Below, piece by piece: positions 9,291-18,151 of a stretch of DNA of 64,000 bases (position 1 is its first letter; each line of letters starts with the position of its first letter). The stretch spans positions 62,001 to 126,000 of the forward strand of contig NZ_JADF01000019.1 in the NCBI RefSeq assembly GCF_000518245.1. The letters are read 5' to 3'. The position numbers and the translations under genes are program-made. The DNA comes from Brachyspira alvinipulli ATCC 51933. Its GTDB lineage: Bacteria > Spirochaetota > Brachyspiria > Brachyspirales > Brachyspiraceae. The notes under the pieces were generated by a model. That model saw only the letters and a program-made list of their open reading frames with translations. It searched no databases and was not told the origin of the DNA.

Positions 9291-9722
9291 ATGCATAGAG
9301 TTTATCTTTTATCTTTGATGAGCGCATTGGTATTTTTATCATGCAGTGAAAAAAAAGAGAGTAAACAGTATATGGGGAATTTAGAGGAGAATATAAATAC
9401 TGTAGATGTAGATATAAAAAGCAGAAATTTTGATGCGATAAGTTTAATAAAAAACAGCTCATTTACAACATATCCAAACATAAAAATAGAAGATTTAATA
9501 TCATCATTTAATAGTGTAGAATGGCAGGATTTCATAGCCGAAGATGATTATATGCGTTATATAGATATGATAGGCAAATATGATACAAACGAATATATAA
9601 TACAATTTAAATTACTAGATCATTACAGATGGGAACTGTATGCATTTGAAATTAATAGAACTGCATATTCAATAGATGAAGTTGCAAGCAGTTTATATAC
9701 TATTTATACCAATAAAAAATAA
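9291..9722 (+). CDS. Small putative lipoprotein
   Basis: The 143-residue protein has a short signal peptide ending in a lipobox (MHRVYLLSLMSALVFLSC, cysteine at residue 18), so it is probably lipid-anchored. The mature part is charged and mixed alpha/beta ('NSVEWQDFIAEDDYMRYIDMIGKYDTNEYIIQFKLLDHYRWELYAFEINR'-type, broken here), and I do not recognise its family. Only 5 bases separate its stop from the end of the convergent lipoprotein gene. Confidence 0.7.
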   Translation: MHRVYLLSLMSALVFLSCSEKKESKQYMGNLEENINTVDVDIKSRNFDAISLIKNSSFTTYPNIKIEDLISSFNSVEWQDFIAEDDYMRYIDMIGKYDTNEYIIQFKLLDHYRWELYAFEINRTAYSIDEVASSLYTIYTNKK

Positions 9723-9727
9723 TATAA

Positions 9728-10267
9728 TTAATAACTGTAAGTTAATGATATACTTGCTCTTTTTATAGCTATAGGACCTGCTGTACCTCTTGATAATTTT
9801 ATCTGAATTGATTGGCTTCTGTCTATATCATCTCCTAAAGTCCAATCATTTTTCTGAGGTTCAAATAAACCTACTGTAGTACTTACTGCACCTTTTTTGC
9901 CCAAGAAAATTTTGACATCATAATAAACTATAACTATTCCTCTATTTCCTTTAACAGTTTGTTCTGTAATCTTTAATGGAGATGATAATGATGCAGATTT
10001 AATTTCTTGTTCTGACATATTTTCTATGTCTTTTCCTCCTATAACATAATAGGTTTTTCCATCAATTTCTATAGCCTGAACTTCTTTATCTGCACCGTAT
10101 ACTGTGACTTTCTTTTGAGGAGTATCTTCTCTTGTAATAGTCTTTTCTTCTTCTTTTTTACTACTATTATTGTCAGCAGTTTTTGTTGTATCTTCTTTAG
10201 TCGGCATAGTTGCACAGCTTGTAATTATAAATATAGAACTAATAGCAATAAAAAATTTCTTAAACAT
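9728..10267 (-). CDS. Putative lipoprotein
   Basis: The 179-residue protein begins MFKKFFIAISSIFIITSCA, a clear lipoprotein signal with the cysteine at residue 18. A Lys/Glu/Thr-rich linker (about 20-55) leads to a beta-rich C-terminal domain ('VTVYGADKEVQAIEIDGKTYYVIGG', 'GNRGIVIVYYDVKIFLGKKG'). It is probably exposed in the periplasm or at the outer membrane. The family is not recognised. A GGAGGG ribosome site precedes the ATG. Confidence 0.72.
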   Translation of the reverse strand: MFKKFFIAISSIFIITSCATMPTKEDTTKTADNNSSKKEEEKTITREDTPQKKVTVYGADKEVQAIEIDGKTYYVIGGKDIENMSEQEIKSASLSSPLKITEQTVKGNRGIVIVYYDVKIFLGKKGAVSTTVGLFEPQKNDWTLGDDIDRSQSIQIKLSRGTAGPIAIKRASISLTYSY

Positions 10268-10438
10268 GAACCCTCCGTAATCTACCTCTAATTTTCATAT
10301 TACTTTTTATCTCGGAAAATATTTTGCTAAAATTAAAATATTTTCTGTTAATAATTATTGAATAAAATTTATAGTTATTATAGTATAACAAATAAGAATT
10401 AAATTCATAAAATATTATTTTAAATAAAGGATATTAAA

Positions 10439-11425
10439 ATGCAAATTTCAGAAAATAGATATGATAATATGATATACAATAAAAGCGGAAAAAGCGGTCT
10501 AAAACTGCCAATTATTTCTTTTGGACTTTGGCATAATTTCGGTGAAAACTGTGACTATAATAATATGAAAGAATTAGTGAAAACGGCATTTGATAACGGA
10601 ATAACTCATTTTGACTTAGCAAATAATTACGGACCTCCTTATGGTTCTGCTGAAATAAGTATGAGTAAAATATTAAATGATGGATTAAATAAATATAGAG
10701 ATGAACTTATTATAAGTACAAAAGCGGGTTATGATATGTGGGATGGTCCTTATGGTAATTGGGGAAGTAAAAAATATTTAATAGCAAGTATTAATCAAAG
10801 TTTAAAAAGATTAAATATTGAATATGTTGATATTTTTTATCATCATAGAATGGATCCTGAAACTTCGCTTGAAGAGACTATGGAAGCATTAACTAGAATT
10901 GTGAAAGACGGAAAAGCCCTTTATATAGGTCTTTCAAATTATGATGGAGTTACCATGGAAAGAGCCTCTAAACTGTTTGCTTTGGCTAATGTTCCTTTTA
11001 TTATAAATCAAAACAGATATTCGATATTTGATAGAACAATAGAAAATAATGGACTTAAATTGAAAGCTAAAAAATTAGGAAAAGGTATAATAGCATACAG
11101 TCCTTTAGCACAGGGATTATTAACTGACAAGTATATAAACGGTATTCCTGAAGACAGCAGAATAGCTATGGATGGAAGATATTTAAAACAGGATGCAATA
11201 ACAAGAAAGAGATTAGAACAAATAGTAAAACTTAATAAATTAGCAGAACAAAGAGGTGAGAGTTTAGCTCAAATGGCTTTAAGATGGGTGTTGAGAGATG
11301 AAGAGGTTACAAGCGTATTAATAGGTGCTTCTAAACCAAGTCAAATAATAGAGAATTTGAAAATTTTAAATAAATCTATTCTCACAGATGAGGAATTAAG
11401 AAATATTGATAATATATCTTTATAA
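10439..11425 (+). CDS. yghZ: Aldo/keto reductase, YghZ (L-glyceraldehyde-3-phosphate reductase) type
   Basis: The 328-residue protein is an NADPH-dependent reductase with a TIM-barrel. The tetrad residues are visible in order: Asp and Tyr in 'THFDLANNYGPPYGSAE', Lys in 'IISTKAGYDMWDGPYGNWGSKK', His in 'DIFYHHRMDPETSLEET'. The insertion 'YDMWDGPYGNWGSKKYL' is characteristic of the YghZ/Gpr branch, which reduces L-glyceraldehyde 3-phosphate and detoxifies methylglyoxal. The C-terminal NADP motif 'VLIGASKPSQIIENL' is present. AAAGGAT lies before the ATG. Confidence 0.88.
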   Translation: MQISENRYDNMIYNKSGKSGLKLPIISFGLWHNFGENCDYNNMKELVKTAFDNGITHFDLANNYGPPYGSAEISMSKILNDGLNKYRDELIISTKAGYDMWDGPYGNWGSKKYLIASINQSLKRLNIEYVDIFYHHRMDPETSLEETMEALTRIVKDGKALYIGLSNYDGVTMERASKLFALANVPFIINQNRYSIFDRTIENNGLKLKAKKLGKGIIAYSPLAQGLLTDKYINGIPEDSRIAMDGRYLKQDAITRKRLEQIVKLNKLAEQRGESLAQMALRWVLRDEEVTSVLIGASKPSQIIENLKILNKSILTDEELRNIDNISL

Positions 11426-11434
11426 TATAGTAAG

Positions 11435-11465
11435 GGCTAATGCATATAAATAACATACATTAGCC
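11435..11465. terminator. Hairpin between convergent genes
   Basis: Perfect 8-bp arms GGCTAATG and CATTAGCC, with a 15-base loop, lie between the stops of the aldo/keto reductase and the peptidase gene. T-rich tails are weak on both sides, so bidirectional termination is likely but not certain. Confidence 0.5.
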
Positions 11466-11494
11466 TTCACTTTAATTTAAGGAGTTAATTTAAG

Positions 11495-12673
11495 TTAGTA
11501 ACCGTAAAACGATGAATTTACAATCAAATATCTGTCTTTGCCTTTAGTATTAACATCAGGATTATAAACTATATATGTATCATCACCAAGCTCAACATAT
11601 CTTAAAAGTGTATCATCAGACATGAAGTCCCCTTTAACATATATAGCAGCACCCGGAGCCATAGGACAATTATATTGTGTTGTTATTATCTTAGGTTTTG
11701 TTATAATTTTGCCATTATATCCGTATAAGCCGCTTTTGTCATTTTTATAATTAGCTTCAAGCCATGTAGCATAAAGCTCGCTCCAATCTTTAAATTGCTT
11801 AATATTTTTATTTGCAGCATAAATTATAGCTTTATAAGTTCCTCTATATTCTTCCGGAGCGTTTGCTATATCTTTGTATATTTCAAAACCGTTTTTAGAA
11901 TGAAGTCCAAGCCAATACATAAAAAGCGAAACAGTAGCATATTTATGAACTGTATATCCTTGATTCCAATTAATAAAATAATCTCCTTTGGTTATCAAAT
12001 ACATTGAGTCTGTATTATAATAGTTAAGTCTATTTTCCGGTACTTTTCCTCTGTAAGTAATAACAGCTGCTTCAGATAATGCTTCATCTACCCATATATC
12101 AAATGAACTGCTGCTTTTGCTTTCAAGCTGACTGTAATGTATAACATGATGAAGCTCATGTGCTATTGTGTTTACTACAGATTCTATATTTTCCCAGCCG
12201 TTTATATAATCTAAAAATATTATATTTTCATCATCATTTTTTATTTCATCAAGACCATCTAATATAGAATAGCCTTGCATATATGGTTTATCTCCTGTAT
12301 ATCCTCCATTAATATCCATTATTAAAAGGGTTAATTTTCCGTCCAATTTTCCATATAAATATTCTTCTAAATCATGTATTTTTGAAGTTTCTGATATTAC
12401 TTGCTGCAAATCTCTCTCATTTATTTTTAATCCGTTTTCTAAATAAACGTCTATTTTTGAAGTAGAGTATATATTTTTAGCTTTTAAACTTTCTTTTGAA
12501 TAATTGTTATTTATGTATCTTACAGCATTAAATGTTTTTTCTGTATTTTTGCCTTTGTAGATATTATAACTTACAGGATTTCTTAAAACTTCATTTATAC
12601 TTGAATATTCTTTAGCATTTAAAAAATTGCAAATAAAAAAAATAGTTATAAGCAGTATTAAATATTTTCTCAT
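11495..12673 (-). CDS. Secreted zinc metallopeptidase, M30 (hyicolysin-like) type
   Basis: The protein has a signal peptide (MRKYLILLITIFFICNFLNA) and a zinc motif 'NTIAHELHHVIHYSQ' (HExxH). About 27 residues downstream comes 'WVDEALSEAAVITY', whose glutamate fits the third zinc ligand of gluzincin-type enzymes; M30 peptidases have this spacing. It is likely exported to the periplasm or beyond. The start at 12673 is chosen because the signal peptide begins there; an in-frame ATG exists 18 bases upstream. Its target is unknown. Confidence 0.8.
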   Translation of the reverse strand: MRKYLILLITIFFICNFLNAKEYSSINEVLRNPVSYNIYKGKNTEKTFNAVRYINNNYSKESLKAKNIYSTSKIDVYLENGLKINERDLQQVISETSKIHDLEEYLYGKLDGKLTLLIMDINGGYTGDKPYMQGYSILDGLDEIKNDDENIIFLDYINGWENIESVVNTIAHELHHVIHYSQLESKSSSSFDIWVDEALSEAAVITYRGKVPENRLNYYNTDSMYLITKGDYFINWNQGYTVHKYATVSLFMYWLGLHSKNGFEIYKDIANAPEEYRGTYKAIIYAANKNIKQFKDWSELYATWLEANYKNDKSGLYGYNGKIITKPKIITTQYNCPMAPGAAIYVKGDFMSDDTLLRYVELGDDTYIVYNPDVNTKGKDRYLIVNSSFYGY

Positions 12674-12740
12674 AATAAACCCTATTAACATATTTGCAAT
12701 ATTATCGGAAAAAAGGCTTCAATACAAAAGTATTAAAAAA

Positions 12741-12769
12741 ATAGAATAGGCTTTAAAAACCTATTCTAT
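12741..12769 (-). terminator. Terminator of the methylthioribose operon
   Basis: A perfect 10-bp stem, ATAGAATAGG / CCTATTCTAT, with a 9-base loop, lies 20 bases past the last gene of the operon. On the minus strand it is followed by TTTTTTAATAC. Confidence 0.85.
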
Positions 12770-12788
12770 AAAACATAATAGAGATATA

Positions 12789-13214
12789 TTAATTAATGAT
12801 GACACCCTTTGTAATTATCATACATGCATATATAGCAGTTTCTCCTGTGGCAACACAGGCATAAGCATTTTTTGCCCTTTCATAAAATGAAAATCTGTCT
12901 ATATATTCAAATTTTTTAAATGTATTATCATGTTTTCTTAGAATAGCCTCGTATTTATCCCATATTTCAGGTTTGGAATTATCATTTGGTTTCATTAAAG
13001 TAACAGGATATTCTACAAATTGATCTAAAGGCATAAACTGCATAATAGCATTTAATATATCGCAATTAAAATGTCCGTCTAATCTTGCAAGCCTTTTGCT
13101 GTAAGTAGAAGCGGCAAAATTAGAATCTCCAATAACTAAAGTGTCTCCATGCCCCATACTCATCATAATATGCATCAAATCCGGAGATATAATATTTGGA
13201 ATATTTTTTAACAT
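12789..13214 (-). CDS. RbsD/FucU-family sugar mutarotase
   Basis: The 141-residue protein carries the family signature 'MMSMGHGDTLVIGDSNFAA', whose histidine is the catalytic base, and a C-terminal 'ERAKNAYACVATGETAIYACMIITKGVI'. Family members interconvert alpha/beta or pyranose/furanose anomers of ribose or fucose. As the last gene of the mtnK-mtnA-ABC operon it probably supplies the correct anomer of methylthioribose or 5-deoxyribose to the kinase; that is inference from context. It starts 11 bases after the permease stop. Confidence 0.85.
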   Translation of the reverse strand: MLKNIPNIISPDLMHIMMSMGHGDTLVIGDSNFAASTYSKRLARLDGHFNCDILNAIMQFMPLDQFVEYPVTLMKPNDNSKPEIWDKYEAILRKHDNTFKKFEYIDRFSFYERAKNAYACVATGETAIYACMIITKGVIIN

Positions 13215-13225
13215 ATTTTCAATCC

Positions 13226-14215
13226 TTATGATTTTCTCTTAGATAAACTGAATGTGAATGCTAAAGCTGTAACAAGTACGCATCCTTTAATAAAATCCTG
13301 TGTATAATAAGGCACATTAAGCATAGTAAGTCCGTTTATAAGCATACCTATAAATACAGCACCTACTATAGTACCGAAAGGATTAGGTTTCTGTGCCCCT
13401 AATACAGCATATCCTATAAGAGCAGAAGCTATAGCATCCATAAGCAAAGTACCGCCTGAAGATACATCTCCTCTTCCAACTCTTGCAGCTAAGACAATAC
13501 CGGCAAAACTAGCTACGAATCCTGATATTATATATGCTAATATTCTATATCCGTAAATATTAACTCCTACAAGTCTTGCAGCCTCGCTGTTTCCTCCTAT
13601 AGCATAAAATATTCTTCCGTATCTAGTTAAAGATAATACTATAAATACTATAATAGCTATTAAAAACATAAATGCTACAGGCACAGGTATTAAATCAAAT
13701 AATCTTCCTTGTCCTAAGAATTTAAATCCTTCATCAAATACACCTTCAGCAGTTTTTCCATTTGCTAAAGTCATTCCGTTTCCTATAGATCTTCCTGCAG
13801 AAGGTATAAGCTGTAATCCTTGAACTAAGAACATCATTCCTAAAGTAGTTAATAAATCAGGTATTTTTAATTTTACTATTAAAAGTCCATTAACTAATCC
13901 TATAAAAGCTCCTATTGATAAGCATATAATAATAGCATGATATCCCTGCAGTCCAAGAACTATCATACAATAAGAAGCTATCATTACAGATAAAGATGCA
14001 ACGGCGCCTATAGATAAGTCCATTCCATTAACAATTAAAGGGAAAGTTTCTCCAAGTGCTAATATTGCATATATAGTTATACCAAGAAGTATAGAAAATA
14101 AATTTGATGATGTAAGAAATACCGGTCTTGTTATAGAGAAAAATATAAATAACAAAGCCATTATTATCAAAAAACCGTATTTTATAGAAAATTGTGTTAT
14201 CATTTTTTTGTTCAT
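13226..14215 (-). CDS. ABC sugar-transporter permease (RbsC type)
   Basis: The 329-residue membrane protein has about 8-10 hydrophobic helices and the carbohydrate-uptake-2 permease signature 'EAARLVGVNIYGYRILAYIISGFVASFAGIVLAAR'. Other RbsC hallmarks are 'GETFPLIVNGMDLSIGAVASL' and 'LLTTLGMMFLVQGL'. It forms the membrane channel of the transporter encoded by the neighbouring ATPase and binding protein. Its start overlaps the ATPase stop by one base, so translation is probably coupled. The substrate is inferred from the operon to be methylthioribose or a related pentose. Confidence 0.9.
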   Translation of the reverse strand: MNKKMITQFSIKYGFLIIMALLFIFFSITRPVFLTSSNLFSILLGITIYAILALGETFPLIVNGMDLSIGAVASLSVMIASYCMIVLGLQGYHAIIICLSIGAFIGLVNGLLIVKLKIPDLLTTLGMMFLVQGLQLIPSAGRSIGNGMTLANGKTAEGVFDEGFKFLGQGRLFDLIPVPVAFMFLIAIIVFIVLSLTRYGRIFYAIGGNSEAARLVGVNIYGYRILAYIISGFVASFAGIVLAARVGRGDVSSGGTLLMDAIASALIGYAVLGAQKPNPFGTIVGAVFIGMLINGLTMLNVPYYTQDFIKGCVLVTALAFTFSLSKRKS

Positions 14216-15750
14216 TATTTTTGCTCCTCAGTATTATTTAACTCATCAATATTGCAGCTTATATAGTGAAGTAATTTATCTCTGTCTATTTCATTTCCGT
14301 ATTGTTCAAAAACCATTTTGCCTGAATTAAATACTATTATTCTGTCTGCTACTTCTATAGCCTCATCTAAATCTGCAACTAAAATCAATGCCGCACTATC
14401 TTTAATATTTTTTCTTAAATATTCTCCCATATCAAATCTTGATGCTATATCAACACCTTGAAACGGCTCATCCAATATTATCAAATTATAGTTTTGGAAT
14501 ATCCATCTTGCTACTATAACCTTTTGCTGATTACCTCCGGATAAACTGTCCATCATATCTTCAATAGAACCATATTTAAGAGATAATTTTTCTACTATAT
14601 CCAAAGAAGATTTTTTCTCCAATTTTTTTTCCATTATAAGTTTAGGACTGAATTTATTTAAAAAAGGAATAGTAATATTTTCTGTTATACTAAAGTTTGG
14701 GAAAATAGCATTGTTGCTTCTATCTTCCGGCACTAAGTGTATTCCGTTTTTTATAGCCTTGCCTATATTTTTATGCTCTATTTTTTGACCGTTCATAAAT
14801 ATTTCACCGCTTATAGGCTTTTTTATAGAAAATAAAGTTTCTCCGAATTCACTTTTACCTGCACCTATCAATCCTACTATGGCTGTTATCTCTCCTTTAT
14901 ATAAAGTAAGATTAATAGGACTTCCATTTTTCATAAAAACTAAATCTTTAGTTTCTAATAACGGCTCCATTTTTCTCTCTTCTTTAGCAACAGCTTTTAC
15001 AGTTTTTGGTACAGAACCTATCATTGCAGTAACTATTTTATTTACTTTAATAGGCTTTTCCATTATATCAGATACTTTTCCGTCTCTTATAACTACAACA
15101 TTATCAGCTATTCTTTCTATCTCATGAAGCCTGTGAGAAACATATAATATAGTGACATTTTTTTCTCTTAAACCATTAAGCTTATCAAATAAAATCTCAG
15201 TTTCTTTTTCAGATATAGCAGCTGTAGGCTCATCTAATATAAGAAGTTTAGGATTTGATTCTAAAGCTCTTGCTATTATTATAAGCTGTCTTTCGCTTTG
15301 ACTAGTCCAAAATACCTCTTTATTTAATATGCTGTGATCTATTCCCATTAAATCGGCTACTCTTTCAGCATGCTCCATATAGTCTTTTTTCTTAATAAAA
15401 AAATTCTTTTTATTGGTTAAAATATCTTTAAGCACTAAATTTTCTGCAACGGTCATACTTTGCACCACACCCTGATTTATAATCTGATGCACTGTTTGTA
15501 TTCCTTTAGAATAAGCATCAAGCGGGCTTGTGAATTTTACCAAATTTCCTTCTACAAATATTTCGCCGTCATATTTTGTATGATATCCGCAGATTATTTT
15601 TATTAGTGTAGATTTTCCAGCACCATTAGCTCCGACTATAGCTGTAATATCTCCTCTTTTAAAATCGAAAGATATTGATTCCAATGCTCTAGTGGAGCCG
15701 AATGATTTACCTATGTTTTTTAAGTTTATTATAGCGTCTTTATTACTCAT
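14215..15750 (-). CDS. ABC sugar-transporter ATP-binding protein, two ATPase domains (RbsA type)
   Basis: The 511-residue protein has two tandem ABC domains. The first has Walker A 'GANGAGKST', a signature region 'WTSQSERQLIIIARAL' and Walker B 'LLILDEPTAA'. The second has a Walker A-like 'GLIGAGKSE', 'DSLSGGNQQKVIVARW' and 'LIILDEPFQG'. In RbsA-type proteins the first site is often degenerate; here domain 1 lacks a canonical LSGGQ (it reads WTSQSERQ), while the second domain has LSGGN. It overlaps mtnK by 4 bases (ATGA-type coupling) and the permease by one base. Confidence 0.92.
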   Translation of the reverse strand: MSNKDAIINLKNIGKSFGSTRALESISFDFKRGDITAIVGANGAGKSTLIKIICGYHTKYDGEIFVEGNLVKFTSPLDAYSKGIQTVHQIINQGVVQSMTVAENLVLKDILTNKKNFFIKKKDYMEHAERVADLMGIDHSILNKEVFWTSQSERQLIIIARALESNPKLLILDEPTAAISEKETEILFDKLNGLREKNVTILYVSHRLHEIERIADNVVVIRDGKVSDIMEKPIKVNKIVTAMIGSVPKTVKAVAKEERKMEPLLETKDLVFMKNGSPINLTLYKGEITAIVGLIGAGKSEFGETLFSIKKPISGEIFMNGQKIEHKNIGKAIKNGIHLVPEDRSNNAIFPNFSITENITIPFLNKFSPKLIMEKKLEKKSSLDIVEKLSLKYGSIEDMMDSLSGGNQQKVIVARWIFQNYNLIILDEPFQGVDIASRFDMGEYLRKNIKDSAALILVADLDEAIEVADRIIVFNSGKMVFEQYGNEIDRDKLLHYISCNIDELNNTEEQK

Positions 15751-17009
15751 AATTTATCTACCGCAGAATATTCATTTACAATACTTGCCACTTTTTCTAT
15801 ATCATTTATATTATCTCTGTTTATTAAAAACTCTTTTCCTATTTTTAAGCATATCCAATCTAATCTAGCTCTTTCATCTAAATCAGTAATGCCTGAAATG
15901 TCTTTATTTTTTGCAAGTCCTAAAGTTCTTCTTATAAGAACACATCCTGCAAAACCAACAGCATCTTTGAATATTCTATTTAATACAGTTTTAATATATT
16001 CTTCAGAATGTTTTTTTCCTTCCGGATAATTCCAATATAATGGTTTAGTTTCTTCTAAATGTTTTTTCCATAGAGCTTCAAATTTACTCAAAGTTCCAGT
16101 AATCATATATTTAGCAGTATCAAATAACCACTTTCTAAATTCTTTTGAATTTGTGCCTAATCTTTTTTGATGATATTCCTGAGAAATATAAGCCATAAAG
16201 AAATTAGCCATAGCTTTTCCTACATCAAAACCTATAGGACCATAGAATGCAAATTCAGGGTCTATTACATAAGTTTCTTCCTCATTACCCATAAAACTGC
16301 CCAAATGGAAATCTCCATGAAGCAATGCTTCAGCTTTAGTCATAAATGCATATCTCATTTCTGCGGCAGCTGTTTTTAATTTGCTGTCTCTTTGGAATTT
16401 TCTTACCTCTTCCATATTTAATTTTTCATGGTAAATATTAGTTTCATTTTCTTCAAAAGGATGAGTGAAAATAAAATCTTCTGTTAAACTGCATAATTCT
16501 GCATTCATATATTCAACTACAAGATTCTTTTTAGTCTTTCCATCCAAATAATAATCAGAAGTATAAAATAAAGTTTTTGAAAGAAAATCAGTTAAATCCT
16601 CTGCTACTTTAGGGAATTTTTTACCTTCTATTATTTCTCCTCTAAGAACTTTATGTTTATTTAAATTCTGCATTATAACAACGCACATATCTTCAGAAAA
16701 ATAATATACTTCAGGTACTAAATTAGGACATAATTTGTGCTGTTCTTTAAGAGCTTTAATTTCTATTTTCATTCTGTCCTTTTCTAAAGGATAGCTTTCC
16801 CCAACGCATCTTAAGAAAGGAACTGACTGTTTTAATATTACAGTTTCTTTTTCATTTTTAGCATTTGTAATGCTGTATACGAAATTTAAATTACCGTCCC
16901 CAATTTCTTTTATTTGTAAATTATCGAAATCAGAAAATATTTTTTTTATTTCATCTATAGTTTTTAAATAATCTATTATTGTATCTACTGTTAATTGTTT
17001 GTAAGACAT
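15747..17009 (-). CDS. mtnK: 5-methylthioribose kinase
   Basis: The 420-residue protein is of the aminoglycoside-phosphotransferase/choline-kinase fold. It shows 'EIGDGNLNFVYSI' (glycine-rich loop), 'ALLHGDFHLGSFMG' (catalytic loop HGDxH) and 'YVIDPEFAFYGPIGFDVG' (metal-binding DPE). MtnK phosphorylates 5-methylthioribose at C1 with ATP in methionine or adenine salvage. Placed between mtnA and ABC transporter genes, it suggests uptake and salvage of external methylthioribose or 5-deoxyribose. It starts 17 bases after mtnA. Confidence 0.93.
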   Translation of the reverse strand: MSYKQLTVDTIIDYLKTIDEIKKIFSDFDNLQIKEIGDGNLNFVYSITNAKNEKETVILKQSVPFLRCVGESYPLEKDRMKIEIKALKEQHKLCPNLVPEVYYFSEDMCVVIMQNLNKHKVLRGEIIEGKKFPKVAEDLTDFLSKTLFYTSDYYLDGKTKKNLVVEYMNAELCSLTEDFIFTHPFEENETNIYHEKLNMEEVRKFQRDSKLKTAAAEMRYAFMTKAEALLHGDFHLGSFMGNEEETYVIDPEFAFYGPIGFDVGKAMANFFMAYISQEYHQKRLGTNSKEFRKWLFDTAKYMITGTLSKFEALWKKHLEETKPLYWNYPEGKKHSEEYIKTVLNRIFKDAVGFAGCVLIRRTLGLAKNKDISGITDLDERARLDWICLKIGKEFLINRDNINDIEKVASIVNEYSAVDKL

Positions 17010-17026
17010 ATTTTATCTCCTTAAAA

Positions 17027-18073
17027 TTAATTAAAGGCCTTTTTTAAATTATCTATATAAGGAGGTTTTATTATACCTTTTTCTGTAATAAAACCTGTTA
17101 TAAGTTTATTAGGGGTAACATCGAATGCCGGATTTCTAACTTTAATATCCAAAGGAGCAGTCTGCACTCCGGCGAAGTTCATAACTTCTTTAGAATTTCT
17201 TTCTTCTATTATTATATCATTTCCTGTTTTAGTATTTAAATCGAAAGTAGTAGAAGGGCATGCTATATAGAAAGGTATATTGAAATATTTAGCCAAAATA
17301 GCCACTCCCATAGTACCTATTTTGTTAGCAGCATCTCCGTTTTCAGCTACTCTGTCGCATCCTACTATTACTAAATCAACAAGTCCTTTAGACATTATAA
17401 ATGCAGCCATATTATCGCATATTAAAGTAACATCTATACCGGCTTCATTAAGTTCAAAACTAGTTAATCTTGCTCCTTGAAGCAATGGTCTTGTTTCATC
17501 TGCATATACTCTTATTTTTACACCGTTTTGATGAGCTATATACATTGGAGCTAATGCTGTACCTATTCCGCTAACGGCTAATCTTCCTGCATTACAATGA
17601 GTTAATACGCCGCAATTTTCTTTTAATAATTCAGCACCGTATTCTCCTATTTTCTGACATATATCAACATCTTCAGAATGTATTTTCTTAGCTTCTGCTT
17701 CTAATATATTATATAATTCTAATGAAGATTTATCAGTATTTCCATTTATAGTATTAAACATTCTATTTAAAGCATAACTCAAATTCACAGCAGTAGGTCT
17801 TGAAGAGTTTAAATATTTAGCTCTTTCTTCAACAAATCTTATAAAATCATTGCTATTTAAATCAGTTTTCTTTTTTAAATCTATAAGCAAAGAATAAGCA
17901 GCTGCAACCCCAATAGCAGGAGCTCCCCTTACTTTTAACTCTTTTATAGCATCATATGCATCTTCTACAGTTGATAATTTTATTTCTTTTACAGTTATAG
18001 GTATTAATGTTTGATCTAATATATATAACTCATCTCCAGTCCATCTTACAGTAGGTATTCTTGAATTTGTCAT
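17027..18073 (-). CDS. mtnA: S-methyl-5-thioribose-1-phosphate isomerase
   Basis: MtnA converts methylthioribose 1-phosphate (or 5-deoxyribose 1-phosphate) to the ribulose form. Family marks are 'KVRGAPAIGVAAAYSLLID', 'GVLTHCNAGRLAVSGIGTAL' (catalytic cysteine) and 'IVGCDRVAENGDAANKIGT' (catalytic aspartate). The length of 348 is typical. No downstream dehydratase (mtnB), enolase (mtnC/W) or dioxygenase (mtnD) is in this operon, so the full methionine salvage route is not shown here. A dihydroxyacetone-phosphate shunt would need a class II aldolase elsewhere. Confidence 0.94.
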   Translation of the reverse strand: MTNSRIPTVRWTGDELYILDQTLIPITVKEIKLSTVEDAYDAIKELKVRGAPAIGVAAAYSLLIDLKKKTDLNSNDFIRFVEERAKYLNSSRPTAVNLSYALNRMFNTINGNTDKSSLELYNILEAEAKKIHSEDVDICQKIGEYGAELLKENCGVLTHCNAGRLAVSGIGTALAPMYIAHQNGVKIRVYADETRPLLQGARLTSFELNEAGIDVTLICDNMAAFIMSKGLVDLVIVGCDRVAENGDAANKIGTMGVAILAKYFNIPFYIACPSTTFDLNTKTGNDIIIEERNSKEVMNFAGVQTAPLDIKVRNPAFDVTPNKLITGFITEKGIIKPPYIDNLKKAFN

Positions 18074-18095
18074 GTTATAATCCTTAAATATTTAT

Positions 18096-18137
18096 TATAC
18101 AGCGATACATAATTTTACTAATATGCATCGCTGTATA
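18096..18137 (-). other. Intercistronic hairpin after the binding-protein gene
   Basis: Perfect 11-bp arms TATACAGCGAT and ATCGCTGTATA lie between the substrate-binding-protein stop and mtnA. There is no U-tract after it on the minus strand. It probably protects the upstream message from 3' decay, so that the binding protein is made in excess over the enzymes, as in many transport operons. Confidence 0.65.
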
Positions 18138-18151
18138 CTTTTATATAATAA

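Noticed and set aside
12674-12691. Upstream ATG as the start of the M30-type peptidase
   Set aside because: The signal peptide begins at the second ATG (12673), so the first ATG would put extra residues before it.
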